Origin: an uncultured Clostridia bacterium
Lineage (GTDB): Bacteria; Bacillota; Clostridia; Oscillospirales; Oscillospiraceae
Direction: 5' to 3'
DNA: 64,000 nt
Assembly: GCA_945948535.1 (NCBI GenBank)
Contig: CAMFBN010000008.1
Span: forward strand, 1-64,000
Shown: positions 9,526 to 19,401 of the stretch, in pieces
Numbering within the stretch: position 1 is the stretch's first letter
Layout: every line of letters begins with the position of its first letter
Notes under the pieces: generated by a model
The model's database searches: none
The model's input: the letters and a program-made list of their open reading frames with translations, nothing else
What the model was told of the DNA's origin: nothing
Program-made: the position numbers and the translations under genes

Positions 9526-10784
9526 AGCAATACCCATTTCCGAAAAACCGCTGGACAGCCGCCGCCTTCGGCTTGTTCCTGTTTGCCATGCTGCTGCTGG
9601 CCCGGGACACGCTGATTACCTCCATCGTGGTCGGCTTTTACAAATCCCAGTTTCTGATGCTGGCCCTCATGGGGCTGCTGGGTCTGGTATTTGTCCTGTA
9701 CAACCGCCGGAATCTGCGGCAGATTGTGACGGACAGGCGGCTGGGCCTGATTCTGGGCTTCGGGCTGCTGCTGATCGGGGTGATGGTTCTGAAGCGGGAC
9801 TGGCAGATGATGTATCTGAGCATTCTGCTGTGCCTGATTTTCCCGGTGTTTCTGACCTTTTTTACGGATACGGGCCGGGTGGCCAAGTACTATGTGGTAA
9901 CTCTGACCCTGCTCAGCGTATACGCGCTGATCTGCACCTATGTCCTGCGGAAGCTGGGCTATGCAGGCATTGTGCCCCGCCCCTCCACCAGAACCAATGA
10001 CGCGGGCATGGTGTTCTTTGACTACGGCCTGTGCTTTGCGGTGGATCATATGTTCTGGCACCGGAATTTCGGCATTTTCCGGGAGCCGGGGGTGTACCAG
10101 TTTTTCCTGCTGCTGGGGCTGTATCTGAACCACTACCATGTGCAGTGGGAAAAAGAGAGGAGCCGCTGGATTTTCAGCATTCTGCTGGCGGTGACCATGC
10201 TTTCCACCTACTCCATCGGCGGCTTCGCGGAACTGGGCCTGTTCGCCGTGTTTGTCTATCTGGATAAGCAGTATTACCGAACCAGAGTGGGCCGCTGGGT
10301 GGGCATCGGCTGCGTCGCGGCGGCGCTGGCGGTGGTGGCAGCGGTGTTCATCCGATCCCGGATGCCGGATTTTGTCCTGTCGCCGCTGTATGAGCTGTAC
10401 GATATGTTTGTGCGCCTGACCACAGCTTCGGATTCCTCCGTAGACCGGGGAAGCGCCTTGATTACCGATCTGCGCCTGTTCCTCGATCATCCGCTGTTTG
10501 GTACAAAAATCGCGCCGGTGCTGCACGGAACCAATCACAATACCAGCTCTACGTTGATTCTGTTCGCCATTGCGGGCATTGCCGGCGGCGTGCTGCATCT
10601 GGCATCCTGGATTGCGCTGCTGTGGAAAAAGGAGCGGAACGTTCTCGGGAACCTCCTTCTGCTGCTGATTTTCCTCATGTCCTTCAACACCCAGAATCTG
10701 GTTGCCGATGTGTTTTTCTGGCTGTTCCCCGTCATGGCGCTGACCGAGCGGGGACTGCCGCTTTTCAGGAAGAAGGAGGCGTAA
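9522..10784 (+). CDS. Multi-pass membrane protein, O-antigen polymerase/Wzy-like
   Basis: Many hydrophobic segments; WHRNFGIFREPGVYQFFLLLGL (ExxxxQ-type motif of Wzy/WaaL proteins); locus context. Confidence 0.7.
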   Translation: MKQYPFPKNRWTAAAFGLFLFAMLLLARDTLITSIVVGFYKSQFLMLALMGLLGLVFVLYNRRNLRQIVTDRRLGLILGFGLLLIGVMVLKRDWQMMYLSILLCLIFPVFLTFFTDTGRVAKYYVVTLTLLSVYALICTYVLRKLGYAGIVPRPSTRTNDAGMVFFDYGLCFAVDHMFWHRNFGIFREPGVYQFFLLLGLYLNHYHVQWEKERSRWIFSILLAVTMLSTYSIGGFAELGLFAVFVYLDKQYYRTRVGRWVGIGCVAAALAVVAAVFIRSRMPDFVLSPLYELYDMFVRLTTASDSSVDRGSALITDLRLFLDHPLFGTKIAPVLHGTNHNTSSTLILFAIAGIAGGVLHLASWIALLWKKERNVLGNLLLLLIFLMSFNTQNLVADVFFWLFPVMALTERGLPLFRKKEA

Positions 10785-11603
10785 ATGGAACAGGAGCTGC
10801 TGCGTAAAGTCCAGCTGACCCTGCTGGAAATCGCTGTGGAAATCAAACGGGTCTGCGAGGAAAACGACATTCGCTACTTTCTTTCCGACGGCACCTTTCT
10901 GGGGGCTGTCCGGCATCAGGGCTTCATACCCTGGGACGACGACATGGACATGGGGATGCTCCGGGCGGATTACGAGAAATTCTGCCGCATTGCGCCCATG
11001 GCACTGAAACCGGAATACTGTCTGGAAACCTGGGATAGTGACAGCGGCTACGGCCTGCCCTTTGCCAAGGTGATGAAGCGAAATACGGTATATCTGGAAA
11101 GCAAAAAGAATACAAAAATGCGGGAAAAAGGCTTTTATGTGGACATTTTTCCCTTTGATAACGCGCCAGCCGGGAAGGAAGCGCAGCAGGCGCTGGTGCG
11201 CAGGCTGACCTCCATGGCTCGGGTGATGCTGATGAAGTGCGGCTATCAGCCCTGGATGGAGCAGGACAGAATCCTGTGGAAAAAGCGTGTGGGCTACCTG
11301 TACTACCAGCTGAAGGCCCTGTTCGTGTCCCATCAGGAGCTGGCCCGTTCCTATGACGCGCTGGCGGTGTCCTTCCCGGAAAGCGACGTGCTTCTGGAGC
11401 AGAGCGGCCGCCCCAGACCCACCTTCTTCCGGCGGCAGTGGTGCGAGGAGCTAGCGCAGTATACCTTTGAGGGCGTGACCTTTCCCGGCCCCCGGGACTA
11501 TGACGCCTACCTTACCAACCACTACGGCGACTATAGAAATCCGCCCCCGGAGGGCAGCCGGGAAAACCGGCATCAGATCATACAAATTGATTTTGGGATG
11601 TGA
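10785..11603 (+). CDS. LicD family phosphotransferase
   Basis: YFLSDGTFLGAVRHQGFIPWDDDMDMGM. Confidence 0.9.
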   Translation: MEQELLRKVQLTLLEIAVEIKRVCEENDIRYFLSDGTFLGAVRHQGFIPWDDDMDMGMLRADYEKFCRIAPMALKPEYCLETWDSDSGYGLPFAKVMKRNTVYLESKKNTKMREKGFYVDIFPFDNAPAGKEAQQALVRRLTSMARVMLMKCGYQPWMEQDRILWKKRVGYLYYQLKALFVSHQELARSYDALAVSFPESDVLLEQSGRPRPTFFRRQWCEELAQYTFEGVTFPGPRDYDAYLTNHYGDYRNPPPEGSRENRHQIIQIDFGM

Positions 11604-11604
11604 A

Positions 11605-12708
11605 ATGATGAAACGAATCCTGTTTCTGACGAATTATGCCTCGCCCTACCGGGTTCGTTTCTTTGACGAGCTTGGAAAGTCGGCGCAGGTGACGGTGCTG
11701 TATTCCGACCGGCGGGGCACCCTCAGCCATCGGGACGCCAGCTGGTTTGAAGAGGGTCAGGGCGGCTTCCGGGCTGTGCAGCTGGGCGGCGCCATGGGCA
11801 AGGGCAGAAAAACCCTGTGTCTGAGTGTGCTTCGGTGGCTCCGGCGGGATTACGACGCCATCATCGTGGCGGGCTATTCCTCGCCCACGGTGATTCTGGC
11901 CATGCTCTGGATGCGGCTGCTTCGGATTCCCTTTTACATGGAAATTGACGGCGGCCTGATCCGCGAAAGCAGCGGACTGCGCTACCGGATCAAGCGGTTC
12001 CTTGTGCGGCTTCCCAGCGGCTGGCTCAGCTCCGGCCGGTATCCCACGGAATTCCTGACCCATTACGGCGCTGACCCCGACAAAATTACTGAATACCCTT
12101 TTTCCTCCCTGTTTGCGGCGGATATTCTGCCGGACGTGCCCACAAGGGAAGAAAAATGGGAGCTGCGCCGCCGGCTGAATATCCCGGAAGAAAAAATGAT
12201 ACTCGCCGTGGGGCAGTTCATCTGGCGAAAGGGCTTTGACATTCTTTTGCAGGCGGCAACGACCCTGCCAAAGGACGTGGGCATCTACATCGTCGGCGGC
12301 GAAGCCACGGAGCGGTATCTGCAAATGCGGCAGGAACTGGGGCTGCGCAACGTCCATTTCCTCGGCTTCCGTCCAAAGGAGCAGCTGATGGAATACTACC
12401 GGGCGGCGGATGTGTTCTGCCTGCCCACCCGGGAGGACATCTGGGGTCTGGTGGTGAATGAGGCCATGGCCTTCGGCCTGCCGTTGGTGACGACAGATCA
12501 GTGTGTGGCGGGCATGGAGCTGGTGGAGGAGGGCGTCAACGGCTTCCTCACCCCCATCGAAGACCCCGAGGCCCTGAGCAATTGCCTGAACCGGGTGCTG
12601 TCTTCTGACATGGAGGCCATGGGCCGGGTGTCGCTACAGAAAATTCAGGGCTATACCATCGAAAAAATGGCCCAGGCCCATCTGCGCCTGCTGGATGAAA
12701 AGGAGTAA
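11605..12708 (+). CDS. Glycosyltransferase family 4
   Basis: RKGFDILLQA; CLPTREDIWGLVVNEAMAFGLPLV; start at ATG 11605. Confidence 0.85.
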   Translation: MMKRILFLTNYASPYRVRFFDELGKSAQVTVLYSDRRGTLSHRDASWFEEGQGGFRAVQLGGAMGKGRKTLCLSVLRWLRRDYDAIIVAGYSSPTVILAMLWMRLLRIPFYMEIDGGLIRESSGLRYRIKRFLVRLPSGWLSSGRYPTEFLTHYGADPDKITEYPFSSLFAADILPDVPTREEKWELRRRLNIPEEKMILAVGQFIWRKGFDILLQAATTLPKDVGIYIVGGEATERYLQMRQELGLRNVHFLGFRPKEQLMEYYRAADVFCLPTREDIWGLVVNEAMAFGLPLVTTDQCVAGMELVEEGVNGFLTPIEDPEALSNCLNRVLSSDMEAMGRVSLQKIQGYTIEKMAQAHLRLLDEKE

Positions 12709-12711
12709 GCC

Positions 12712-13527
12712 ATGATTCGATTCAGTGTTATTACGGTCTGTCTCAACGCCGGTCAGGCGCTTTTGGATACGGTGGCAAGCACCCTGAATCAGACCTATGG
12801 GGACTTTGAGATCATCGTGAAGGACGGCGGCTCCCAGGATGGAAGCATTGAAAAGCTTCCCCAGGACGACAGAATCCGCCTTGTCACCCGGCAGGATACC
12901 GGCATCTACGACGCCATGAATCAGGGAATTGAGGAAGCAATGGGCGATTACCTGATCTTCATGAACTGCGGCGATTATTTCTACAGCCCGGATACGCTGT
13001 GTGCCATCGCCGACGGCATCGGGGAGAGCCGGGAGCCTGTCTACTATGGAAAGTGCTTTGACCGGATGACCGGTCAGGTGCGGGCCTACCCCAGGCACCT
13101 GACCCGGATGACCTGTTACCGCACCATGATCTGTCATCAGGCCACCATTTACCGGGCGGATATCCTTAAGCAGCGTCCCTACGACCTGTCCTACCGGATT
13201 CTGGCAGACCGGGAGATGCTGTGGTATCTGGTCTGCGAAAAAAAGGTAGAGCCCAAATACCTGGACACGGTCATTGCCAATTATCAGGGCGGCGGAGAAA
13301 GCGCCAGCGAAAAGCACATCGCCCGGAACCGGGCAGACCAGCAGCGGCTGCTGGATACCTATTACCCCAAAGCGGAGCAGCTGAAATACAAGTTCCTGAT
13401 GGCCCTGACCTTCCAGAAGCTGCGGGTTTCCCTGTCCAAAAGCCCGAAATTCAGTAAGTATTATTTTAAAACCGTACAGGCGCTCTATGACTGTAAGGAA
13501 AAATTGACACACCGGAAGGGGAGATGA
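12712..13527 (+). CDS. Glycosyltransferase family 2
   Basis: FSVITVCLNAG...STLNQTYGDFEIIVKDGGSQDGS. Confidence 0.88.
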   Translation: MIRFSVITVCLNAGQALLDTVASTLNQTYGDFEIIVKDGGSQDGSIEKLPQDDRIRLVTRQDTGIYDAMNQGIEEAMGDYLIFMNCGDYFYSPDTLCAIADGIGESREPVYYGKCFDRMTGQVRAYPRHLTRMTCYRTMICHQATIYRADILKQRPYDLSYRILADREMLWYLVCEKKVEPKYLDTVIANYQGGGESASEKHIARNRADQQRLLDTYYPKAEQLKYKFLMALTFQKLRVSLSKSPKFSKYYFKTVQALYDCKEKLTHRKGR

Positions 13528-13530
13528 CCA

Positions 13531-14793
13531 ATGCGGCTTTTGTGGCTGTGTAATGTGGCGCCCAGCGAGGTGCGGCAGGCTGCCGGCGGCAGGCCGGGCA
13601 GCGGCTGGTGGCTGGATCACGCCTTCAGCGACCTGCGCAACACGGGCATCCCCATGCGGGTGCTGTACCCGGAAGAAACCGGCCGGGGCGAACTGGATGA
13701 CAAATGCAGCTACGCCACCTTCCGCCGGCCGGACAGGCATAAATACGACCCCGCCATGGAAACCTTTTTTGGGCAGGAGCTTCAGGACTTCCAACCGGAT
13801 GTGATTCACATTTGGGGCACGGAGTATGCCCATACGCTGGCAATGCTCCGGGCCTGCGAGAAGGTCGGGCTGCTGGACCGGACGGCAGTCAGCATTCAGG
13901 GGCTGTGCACGGCCTGCGCCCGGCACTATACGGAGGGCATTCCCTATGCTGTTCAGCGGCGGTTTACTTTTCGGGATTTTCTGCGGCAGGACAACATTTT
14001 GCAGCAGCAGAAAAAGTACGCCCTTCGCGGGAAGATGGAGACGAAAGCACTGCAAATCACCCGTCATGTCATCGGGCGCACCGACTGGGACCGGGCCTGC
14101 ACCGGGCAGACCGCCCCACAGGCGCAGTATCATTTCTGCAACGAGACGCTGCGTGAGCCCTTCTATACGGGCCGGTGGCGCTATGCAGAGTGCGAAAAGC
14201 ACCGGATTTTTACCTCCAGCTGCGTCTATCCCATCAAGGGCTTCCATTATCTGCTGGAAGCCTTTGCGCAGGTAGTGCGCAGGTACCCGGATGCCACGCT
14301 GGCAGTACCGGGGGTCGGCTTTCTGGACGGCGGACTGAAAAGCAGGCTCCGCCGGGACAGCTACCACAAATATCTGATGGAGCTGGCAAAGCAGTACCAG
14401 CTGGGGGACAAAATCACGTTTCTGGGAAAGCTTACACCGGAGGGAATGCGGGAGCAATATCTGCGCGCGAATGTGTTTACGCTGCCCTCCACGGTGGACA
14501 ACTCCCCCAATTCTCTGGGAGAGGCCATGCTTTTGGGTACGCCCTGCGTGGCGGCGGACGTGGGCGGTGTCAGCACCATGCTGAACCACGGCAGGGAAGG
14601 ATTCCTTTACCCTTCCGCCGACCCGGAGATGCTGGCCTATGATATCTGCCGGGTCTTTGAGATGGAAGACCGGGCGGAAACGCTGGGGGAGGAGGCATCC
14701 CGCCACGCCGCGAAAACCCATGACCCGGCGGAAAATCTGCACGACCTGCTGGATATCTACCATCGCTTGTCCGGAGAGGAGAGGGAACCATGA
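13531..14793 (+). CDS. Glycosyltransferase family 4
   Basis: IKGFHYLLEAFAQV; LPSTVDNSPNSLGEAMLLGTPCVAADVGGV. Confidence 0.85.
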   Translation: MRLLWLCNVAPSEVRQAAGGRPGSGWWLDHAFSDLRNTGIPMRVLYPEETGRGELDDKCSYATFRRPDRHKYDPAMETFFGQELQDFQPDVIHIWGTEYAHTLAMLRACEKVGLLDRTAVSIQGLCTACARHYTEGIPYAVQRRFTFRDFLRQDNILQQQKKYALRGKMETKALQITRHVIGRTDWDRACTGQTAPQAQYHFCNETLREPFYTGRWRYAECEKHRIFTSSCVYPIKGFHYLLEAFAQVVRRYPDATLAVPGVGFLDGGLKSRLRRDSYHKYLMELAKQYQLGDKITFLGKLTPEGMREQYLRANVFTLPSTVDNSPNSLGEAMLLGTPCVAADVGGVSTMLNHGREGFLYPSADPEMLAYDICRVFEMEDRAETLGEEASRHAAKTHDPAENLHDLLDIYHRLSGEEREP

Positions 14794-15773
14794 AGCAAAG
14801 CCCACGAATCAGCGTCATCGTGCCGGTATACAATGTGGCGGCCTGGCTTCCCCGGTGCGTGGACTCCATTCTCGCCCAGACCTGTAATAATCTGGAAATT
14901 CTTCTGGTAGACGACGGTTCTTCCGATGATTCCGGCAGAATCTGCGACGCTTATGCAGAAAAAGACCCCAGAATCCGGGTGATCCACAAGAAAAACGGGG
15001 GCCTCAGCAGCGCCCGAAACGCCGGGCTGGATGTGGCCACGGGGGCGTATATCGGCTTTGTGGACAGCGACGACTGGATTGAGCCGGAGATGTACGCCGA
15101 AATGCTGGCGCTGATGGAGAAGTACGACGCCCAGCTGGTCTGCGCCGGACGCTGTGATGTGGACGGCGGGACGGGGGAGAAGACCCTTGGCCTGTGTCCG
15201 GAGCGGGAGGAGTGCGTCAGCGGGGAAACGCTGGCGGGCAGGATTTTTCTGTGGGACCACTGTGATTCCAGCGCCTGCGACAAGCTCTACCGCCGGGAAT
15301 TGTTCGATGGAATCCGCTACCCCGAGGGGAAAACCTGTGAGGACATTCCCGTGACCTACCGGCTGGCGCTGAAGGCCCGGCGGGCAGTCCTCTGCGACCG
15401 TCCCTTTTACAACTATTTTCACCGCTCCGGCAGCATTTCCAAGGGCGCGGGAATCACGGAAAAAACCTTCCATTATTCCCTGCATACTGCCGTGATTCTG
15501 GAGGATATCCGAAAGAATCACCCGAATATTGCCCCCCAGGCGGAATATTTGCGGGTGCACTCCCTGTACCATATTCTCCTCCGGCTGGATCATGCCGCCC
15601 CGGATATCCGCAGAACCTACCAGGCACAGTACAGTGAGGCCCGCCGGGAACTGGCGAAACACTGGAAATTTATCCTGACCTGCCCCTGGCTTACCATGCA
15701 GCAGCGGGTCACGAATCTTCTGCTGATTGCAAATCTGTACCATATTCTGCGCCCGCTGTTTCACAGGGCGTGA
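14790..15773 (+). CDS. Glycosyltransferase family 2
   Basis: ISVIVPVYNVAAWLPRCVDSILAQTCNNLEILLVDDGSSDDSG; FVDSDDW. Confidence 0.92.
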   Translation: MKQSPRISVIVPVYNVAAWLPRCVDSILAQTCNNLEILLVDDGSSDDSGRICDAYAEKDPRIRVIHKKNGGLSSARNAGLDVATGAYIGFVDSDDWIEPEMYAEMLALMEKYDAQLVCAGRCDVDGGTGEKTLGLCPEREECVSGETLAGRIFLWDHCDSSACDKLYRRELFDGIRYPEGKTCEDIPVTYRLALKARRAVLCDRPFYNYFHRSGSISKGAGITEKTFHYSLHTAVILEDIRKNHPNIAPQAEYLRVHSLYHILLRLDHAAPDIRRTYQAQYSEARRELAKHWKFILTCPWLTMQQRVTNLLLIANLYHILRPLFHRA

Positions 15774-15785
15774 GTGGGAGCGCCC

Positions 15786-17171
15786 ATGAAACAACGTAAC
15801 CGTATCGCTTTTTTTAACATCCTAAGCACCGTGGTGCTGAAGGGCTCCGCCTTCTTTACGGGTATGATCTTTGCCCGTCTTCTGGGCGGCAGCGGCTATG
15901 GCAGCCTGAAGCTCTACAACATCTCCGTGAGCATTGTCGCCGTGCTGTTTTCCCTGCAGACCCAGACCACTCTGCCCAATGCCAAGGTGGAGTATTCCCA
16001 GGCCCAGCAGAAGGGCTATCAGTCCGCGGCCATGACGTTGTCGGTGCTTTCCTTTGGAATCTGCACCGGCATCGTGCTGCTGTTTCTGAAACCGGTGTCG
16101 GCCCTGCTGGATTTGCGGCCCGCGCTGGTGCTGCTGGTGCTGTTTCAGGCCTTCGGCACTTTCTGCACCGAGTTTTTGAACAAGAAAAATGTCTACGAGT
16201 TCCGGGCAGGCTGGAACATGATCCTGTCCCTCGTGATGACGCTGGTGCCGCTGGCACTGGCAATCCTCCTGATTCTGCAAATGCCCTACGAGACCCGGTA
16301 TATGGGCCGGGTGATTGCCAATTCCCTGTCCTACGGTCTGGTGGGCACCGGCATCTGCATCGCCATTTTGCTGCGGGGGAAGACCTTTTATCATAAGGAA
16401 TATTGGAAATTCTGCCTGATTCTGGCCCTTCCCGCAGTGTTTCACAACCTGTCCGACCTGATTCTCAATCAGATGGACTCGCTGATGCTGAACGCCCTTA
16501 TGAACACGGCTGCCGTGGGCTACTACGGCAACGCTTGGAACTTTGCCAATTTCCTGTTCATCCTGTTTCAGGCCCTGAACAACATCTGGTGCGCCTATTT
16601 CTTCGAGGAGATGAAGACGGGGGAACGGGAATCCATGCTGGCAAAATCCCGGAATTTTCTGGAGGTATTCACCATTCTGGCCTGCGGCTTTCTGCTGCTG
16701 GCGCCGGAGGTGTACCATGTGTACGCGCCGAAGGAATTCTGGGTGGCGACCATGCTGATTCCCCTGTTCGTATCGGGATATTATGTAAACTTCCTGTGCA
16801 CCTTCCCGGTGAACTTTGAGTATTACCACAAGAAGCCCAAGGTGGTGGCGGCGATTACCATTTCCTCGTCGCTGCTGAATCTGGTGCTGAATTACGTACT
16901 CATCAAGGCCATGGGCATGGCGGGCGCGGCGGTGGCGACGCTGATTTCCCACGGCCTGCAGCTGACGCTCCATCATCTTTACGCATCCCGCTTGGGAAAG
17001 AAGGACTACCCCTTCCCGCTGAAGCTGTGGGCGGCGTATCCTGTGGCATTCTGCGCCGTTCTGGCGGTGGTGTTCCTGCTGCCGAACGCATGGTTTATCC
17101 GCTGGCCGCTGGGCGCGGTTCTGGGCATTTTCATGCTCCTGCGGGTAAAACAGCGGAAGGTATTGATATAA
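15786..17171 (+). CDS. Polysaccharide flippase (Wzx-like, MVF/MATE-type membrane protein)
   Basis: Multi-pass; N-terminal FNILSTVVLKGSAFFTGMIFARLLGGSGYG typical of Wzx; start trimmed to ATG 15786. Confidence 0.85.
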   Translation: MKQRNRIAFFNILSTVVLKGSAFFTGMIFARLLGGSGYGSLKLYNISVSIVAVLFSLQTQTTLPNAKVEYSQAQQKGYQSAAMTLSVLSFGICTGIVLLFLKPVSALLDLRPALVLLVLFQAFGTFCTEFLNKKNVYEFRAGWNMILSLVMTLVPLALAILLILQMPYETRYMGRVIANSLSYGLVGTGICIAILLRGKTFYHKEYWKFCLILALPAVFHNLSDLILNQMDSLMLNALMNTAAVGYYGNAWNFANFLFILFQALNNIWCAYFFEEMKTGERESMLAKSRNFLEVFTILACGFLLLAPEVYHVYAPKEFWVATMLIPLFVSGYYVNFLCTFPVNFEYYHKKPKVVAAITISSSLLNLVLNYVLIKAMGMAGAAVATLISHGLQLTLHHLYASRLGKKDYPFPLKLWAAYPVAFCAVLAVVFLLPNAWFIRWPLGAVLGIFMLLRVKQRKVLI

Positions 17172-17177
17172 TTTTCA

Positions 17178-17206
17178 GCGGTCGGGCTTATCTGCCCGGC
17201 CGCTTT
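17178..17206 (+). terminator. Intrinsic terminator (GCGGTCGGGC-TTATCT-GCCCGGCCGC-TTT) ending the first polysaccharide unit
   Basis: 10-bp stem with one G:T-type mismatch, short T run. Confidence 0.7.
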
Positions 17207-17214
17207 ACTTGTGC

Positions 17215-17243
17215 TTGCAATTCCATAAGAAAAGATGTATAAT
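17215..17243 (+). promoter_or_regulatory. Predicted promoter TTGCAA-N17-TATAAT opening the second polysaccharide unit
   Basis: Consensus -10, 17-bp spacing, ~45 bp upstream of the next CDS. Confidence 0.75.
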
Positions 17244-17288
17244 ACACACGAAATTGTGACCATTTTTTCCTATGTGAGGCGCTAGCGT

Positions 17289-18431
17289 ATGAAGAAAAAG
17301 GTTCTGTTCGTTGCGACGGTGGTAAAAACCCACATCATGCAGTTCCATATTCCCTATCTGAAGCTTTTTCAGGAGGCGGGCTGGGAGACCGCCGTGGCCT
17401 CCCGAAATGACTATGAAAACCCGTCGGACTGCGTGATTCCTTACTGCGATACCTATTACGATATCCCCTTTGAGCGGATGCCCTGTAAGCCGAAGAACCT
17501 GAAAGCCTACAAAATGCTCAAGGAAATCATTGACCGGGAGCACTATGACATTATCCACTGTCACACCCCTGTGGGTGCGCTGATTGCCCGGCTGGCGGCG
17601 CTGGACGCCCGGAAGAAGGGCACACGGGTGATTTATACGGCCCACGGCTTCCACTTCTTCACCGGCGCGCCGCTGCAATACTGGCTGCTGTTCTATCCCC
17701 CTGAGCGGCTGCTGGCCCCGGTGACGGATGTGCTTATCACCATCAACCGGGAGGATTACGCCCGGGCCCAAAAGCGGCTCCCGGCAAAGCGAATCGAATA
17801 CGTTCCCGGCGTGGGCATCGACACCGGGAAATTCCGCAATCTGCAAATAGACCGTCAGGCCAAGCGGGCGTTGCTGGGCTTTTCTGACGAGGACTTCCTG
17901 ATGCTCACGGTGGCGGAAATGACGCCCAATAAAAACCATATTACCGTACTCAAAGCCCTTGCCGCCCTGAAAGATCGGGAGGAATTTCCCCGGATGCACT
18001 ACCTGATCGTGGGCCGGGGGGAACTATGGCAGTCTCTGGAGAAGAGCGCTGCCGAACTGGGGATTTCCGACCACGTGCACTTTCTCGGCTACCGCACGGA
18101 CGCGCCGGAGTTGTACCGCTGCTGTGACCTGTTCGTGTTCATGACCTTCCGGGAGGGCCTGTCCGTGGCTCTGATGGAGGCCATGAGCAGTGCCATGCCC
18201 ATTGTCTGCACAAAAATTCGGGGAAATACCGACCTGATTGAGGACGGCGTGTCAGGCCTGTTCTGCCGGAATTCGCCGGAAGCGCTGGCGCAAATGCTGT
18301 CCAAGGTGTATGCCGACCCGGAGAAGCGGAAGGCGCTGGGGCAGGTAGCGGCGGAGCGGTCGCTGCTGTTTGATGAAAAAACCATCCACGAACGGATGAA
18401 GGAAATCTATTTTGGGGAAGGGGGCCGATAA
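17289..18431 (+). CDS. Glycosyltransferase family 4
   Basis: HCHTPVGALIARLAAL; YTAHGFHFFTGAPLQYW; FREGLSVALMEAMSS. Confidence 0.88.
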   Translation: MKKKVLFVATVVKTHIMQFHIPYLKLFQEAGWETAVASRNDYENPSDCVIPYCDTYYDIPFERMPCKPKNLKAYKMLKEIIDREHYDIIHCHTPVGALIARLAALDARKKGTRVIYTAHGFHFFTGAPLQYWLLFYPPERLLAPVTDVLITINREDYARAQKRLPAKRIEYVPGVGIDTGKFRNLQIDRQAKRALLGFSDEDFLMLTVAEMTPNKNHITVLKALAALKDREEFPRMHYLIVGRGELWQSLEKSAAELGISDHVHFLGYRTDAPELYRCCDLFVFMTFREGLSVALMEAMSSAMPIVCTKIRGNTDLIEDGVSGLFCRNSPEALAQMLSKVYADPEKRKALGQVAAERSLLFDEKTIHERMKEIYFGEGGR

Positions 18432-18432
18432 T

Positions 18433-19401
18433 ATGCCGGGAACGCTGATTGTTTCACTGGATTTTGAGCTGTTCTGGGGAATGCTGGATGTGTGCCCTCT
18501 GGAAAAATATCAGGACAACGTTTTGGGCGGCAGAAAGGCCATCCCGCAGCTGCTGGAGCTGTTCCGGAAGCACGGCATCCACGCCACATGGGCGGCTGTG
18601 GGGTTCCTCTTTGCGGAGAACTATGACGAACTGCGCCGCTATTTCCCGGAAAACAAGCCGGGTTACGCCAACGAAAAGCTGAATGCTTACCGGGAATTTG
18701 AGAAAATCGGAAGAAACGAGCAGGAAGCGCCCTGCTTTTACGCTCCCTCGCTGCTGCAAACGATTGCCGCCGCACCGGGGCAGGAGATCGGCAGCCACAC
18801 CTTCAGCCACTATTACTGCCGGGAGGCGGGGCAGACCCCGGAGCAGTTCGCTGAGGATTTGGCGGCGGCGAAGGCCATCGCGGGCGACCACGGCTATCAC
18901 CTGACCTCGGTGATTCTGCCCAGAAACCAGTGCGAGCCGGAATACACCGACATTTTGCGTCAGGCGGGCTTTACCGCCTACCGGGACGAGGAAAACGACT
19001 GGATTTACAACAAGGTCAAAAGCGGCCTTCTTTTCAAGGTTCTGCGGACGCTGGACATGTACCTGCCGCTGACGGGGCAGGGGGGCTATACGCCCAAATG
19101 TGAAAACGGCATCTGGAACCTCACCGGCTCCCGGATGTTCCGGCCCATCAGGCCCCATCTTCCTTTGGAGCGCCTGAAAATCCGCCGCATCAAGCGGCAG
19201 ATGCTCCATGCGGCGAAAAACAGCCTGACCTTCCACCTGTGGTGGCACCCCCACAACGTGGGCGTGCGCACGGAGGAGCACCTGAAGCAGCTGGACGAAA
19301 TCTTTTCCTACTATGAGGAACTGAAGGAAATCTACGGAATGCGCAGCCTGAATATGCGGGAAGCCGCCGGGGAGTTGTCAAAACAGGAGGGCAATCAATG
19401 A
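18433..19401 (+). CDS. Polysaccharide deacetylase family protein
   Basis: TLIVSLDFELFWG; HGIHATWAAVGFLFA; EIGSHTFSHYYC; start trimmed to ATG 18433. Confidence 0.82.
   Translation: MPGTLIVSLDFELFWGMLDVCPLEKYQDNVLGGRKAIPQLLELFRKHGIHATWAAVGFLFAENYDELRRYFPENKPGYANEKLNAYREFEKIGRNEQEAPCFYAPSLLQTIAAAPGQEIGSHTFSHYYCREAGQTPEQFAEDLAAAKAIAGDHGYHLTSVILPRNQCEPEYTDILRQAGFTAYRDEENDWIYNKVKSGLLFKVLRTLDMYLPLTGQGGYTPKCENGIWNLTGSRMFRPIRPHLPLERLKIRRIKRQMLHAAKNSLTFHLWWHPHNVGVRTEEHLKQLDEIFSYYEELKEIYGMRSLNMREAAGELSKQEGNQ

Noticed and set aside
9411-11333. 640-aa antisense ORF across wzy/licD
   Set aside because: Spans two well-supported + strand genes, low-complexity His/Gln-rich translation, no recognisable domain.
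12634-14805. 723-aa antisense ORF across two glycosyltransferases
   Set aside because: Mirror-frame artefact; no motif support.
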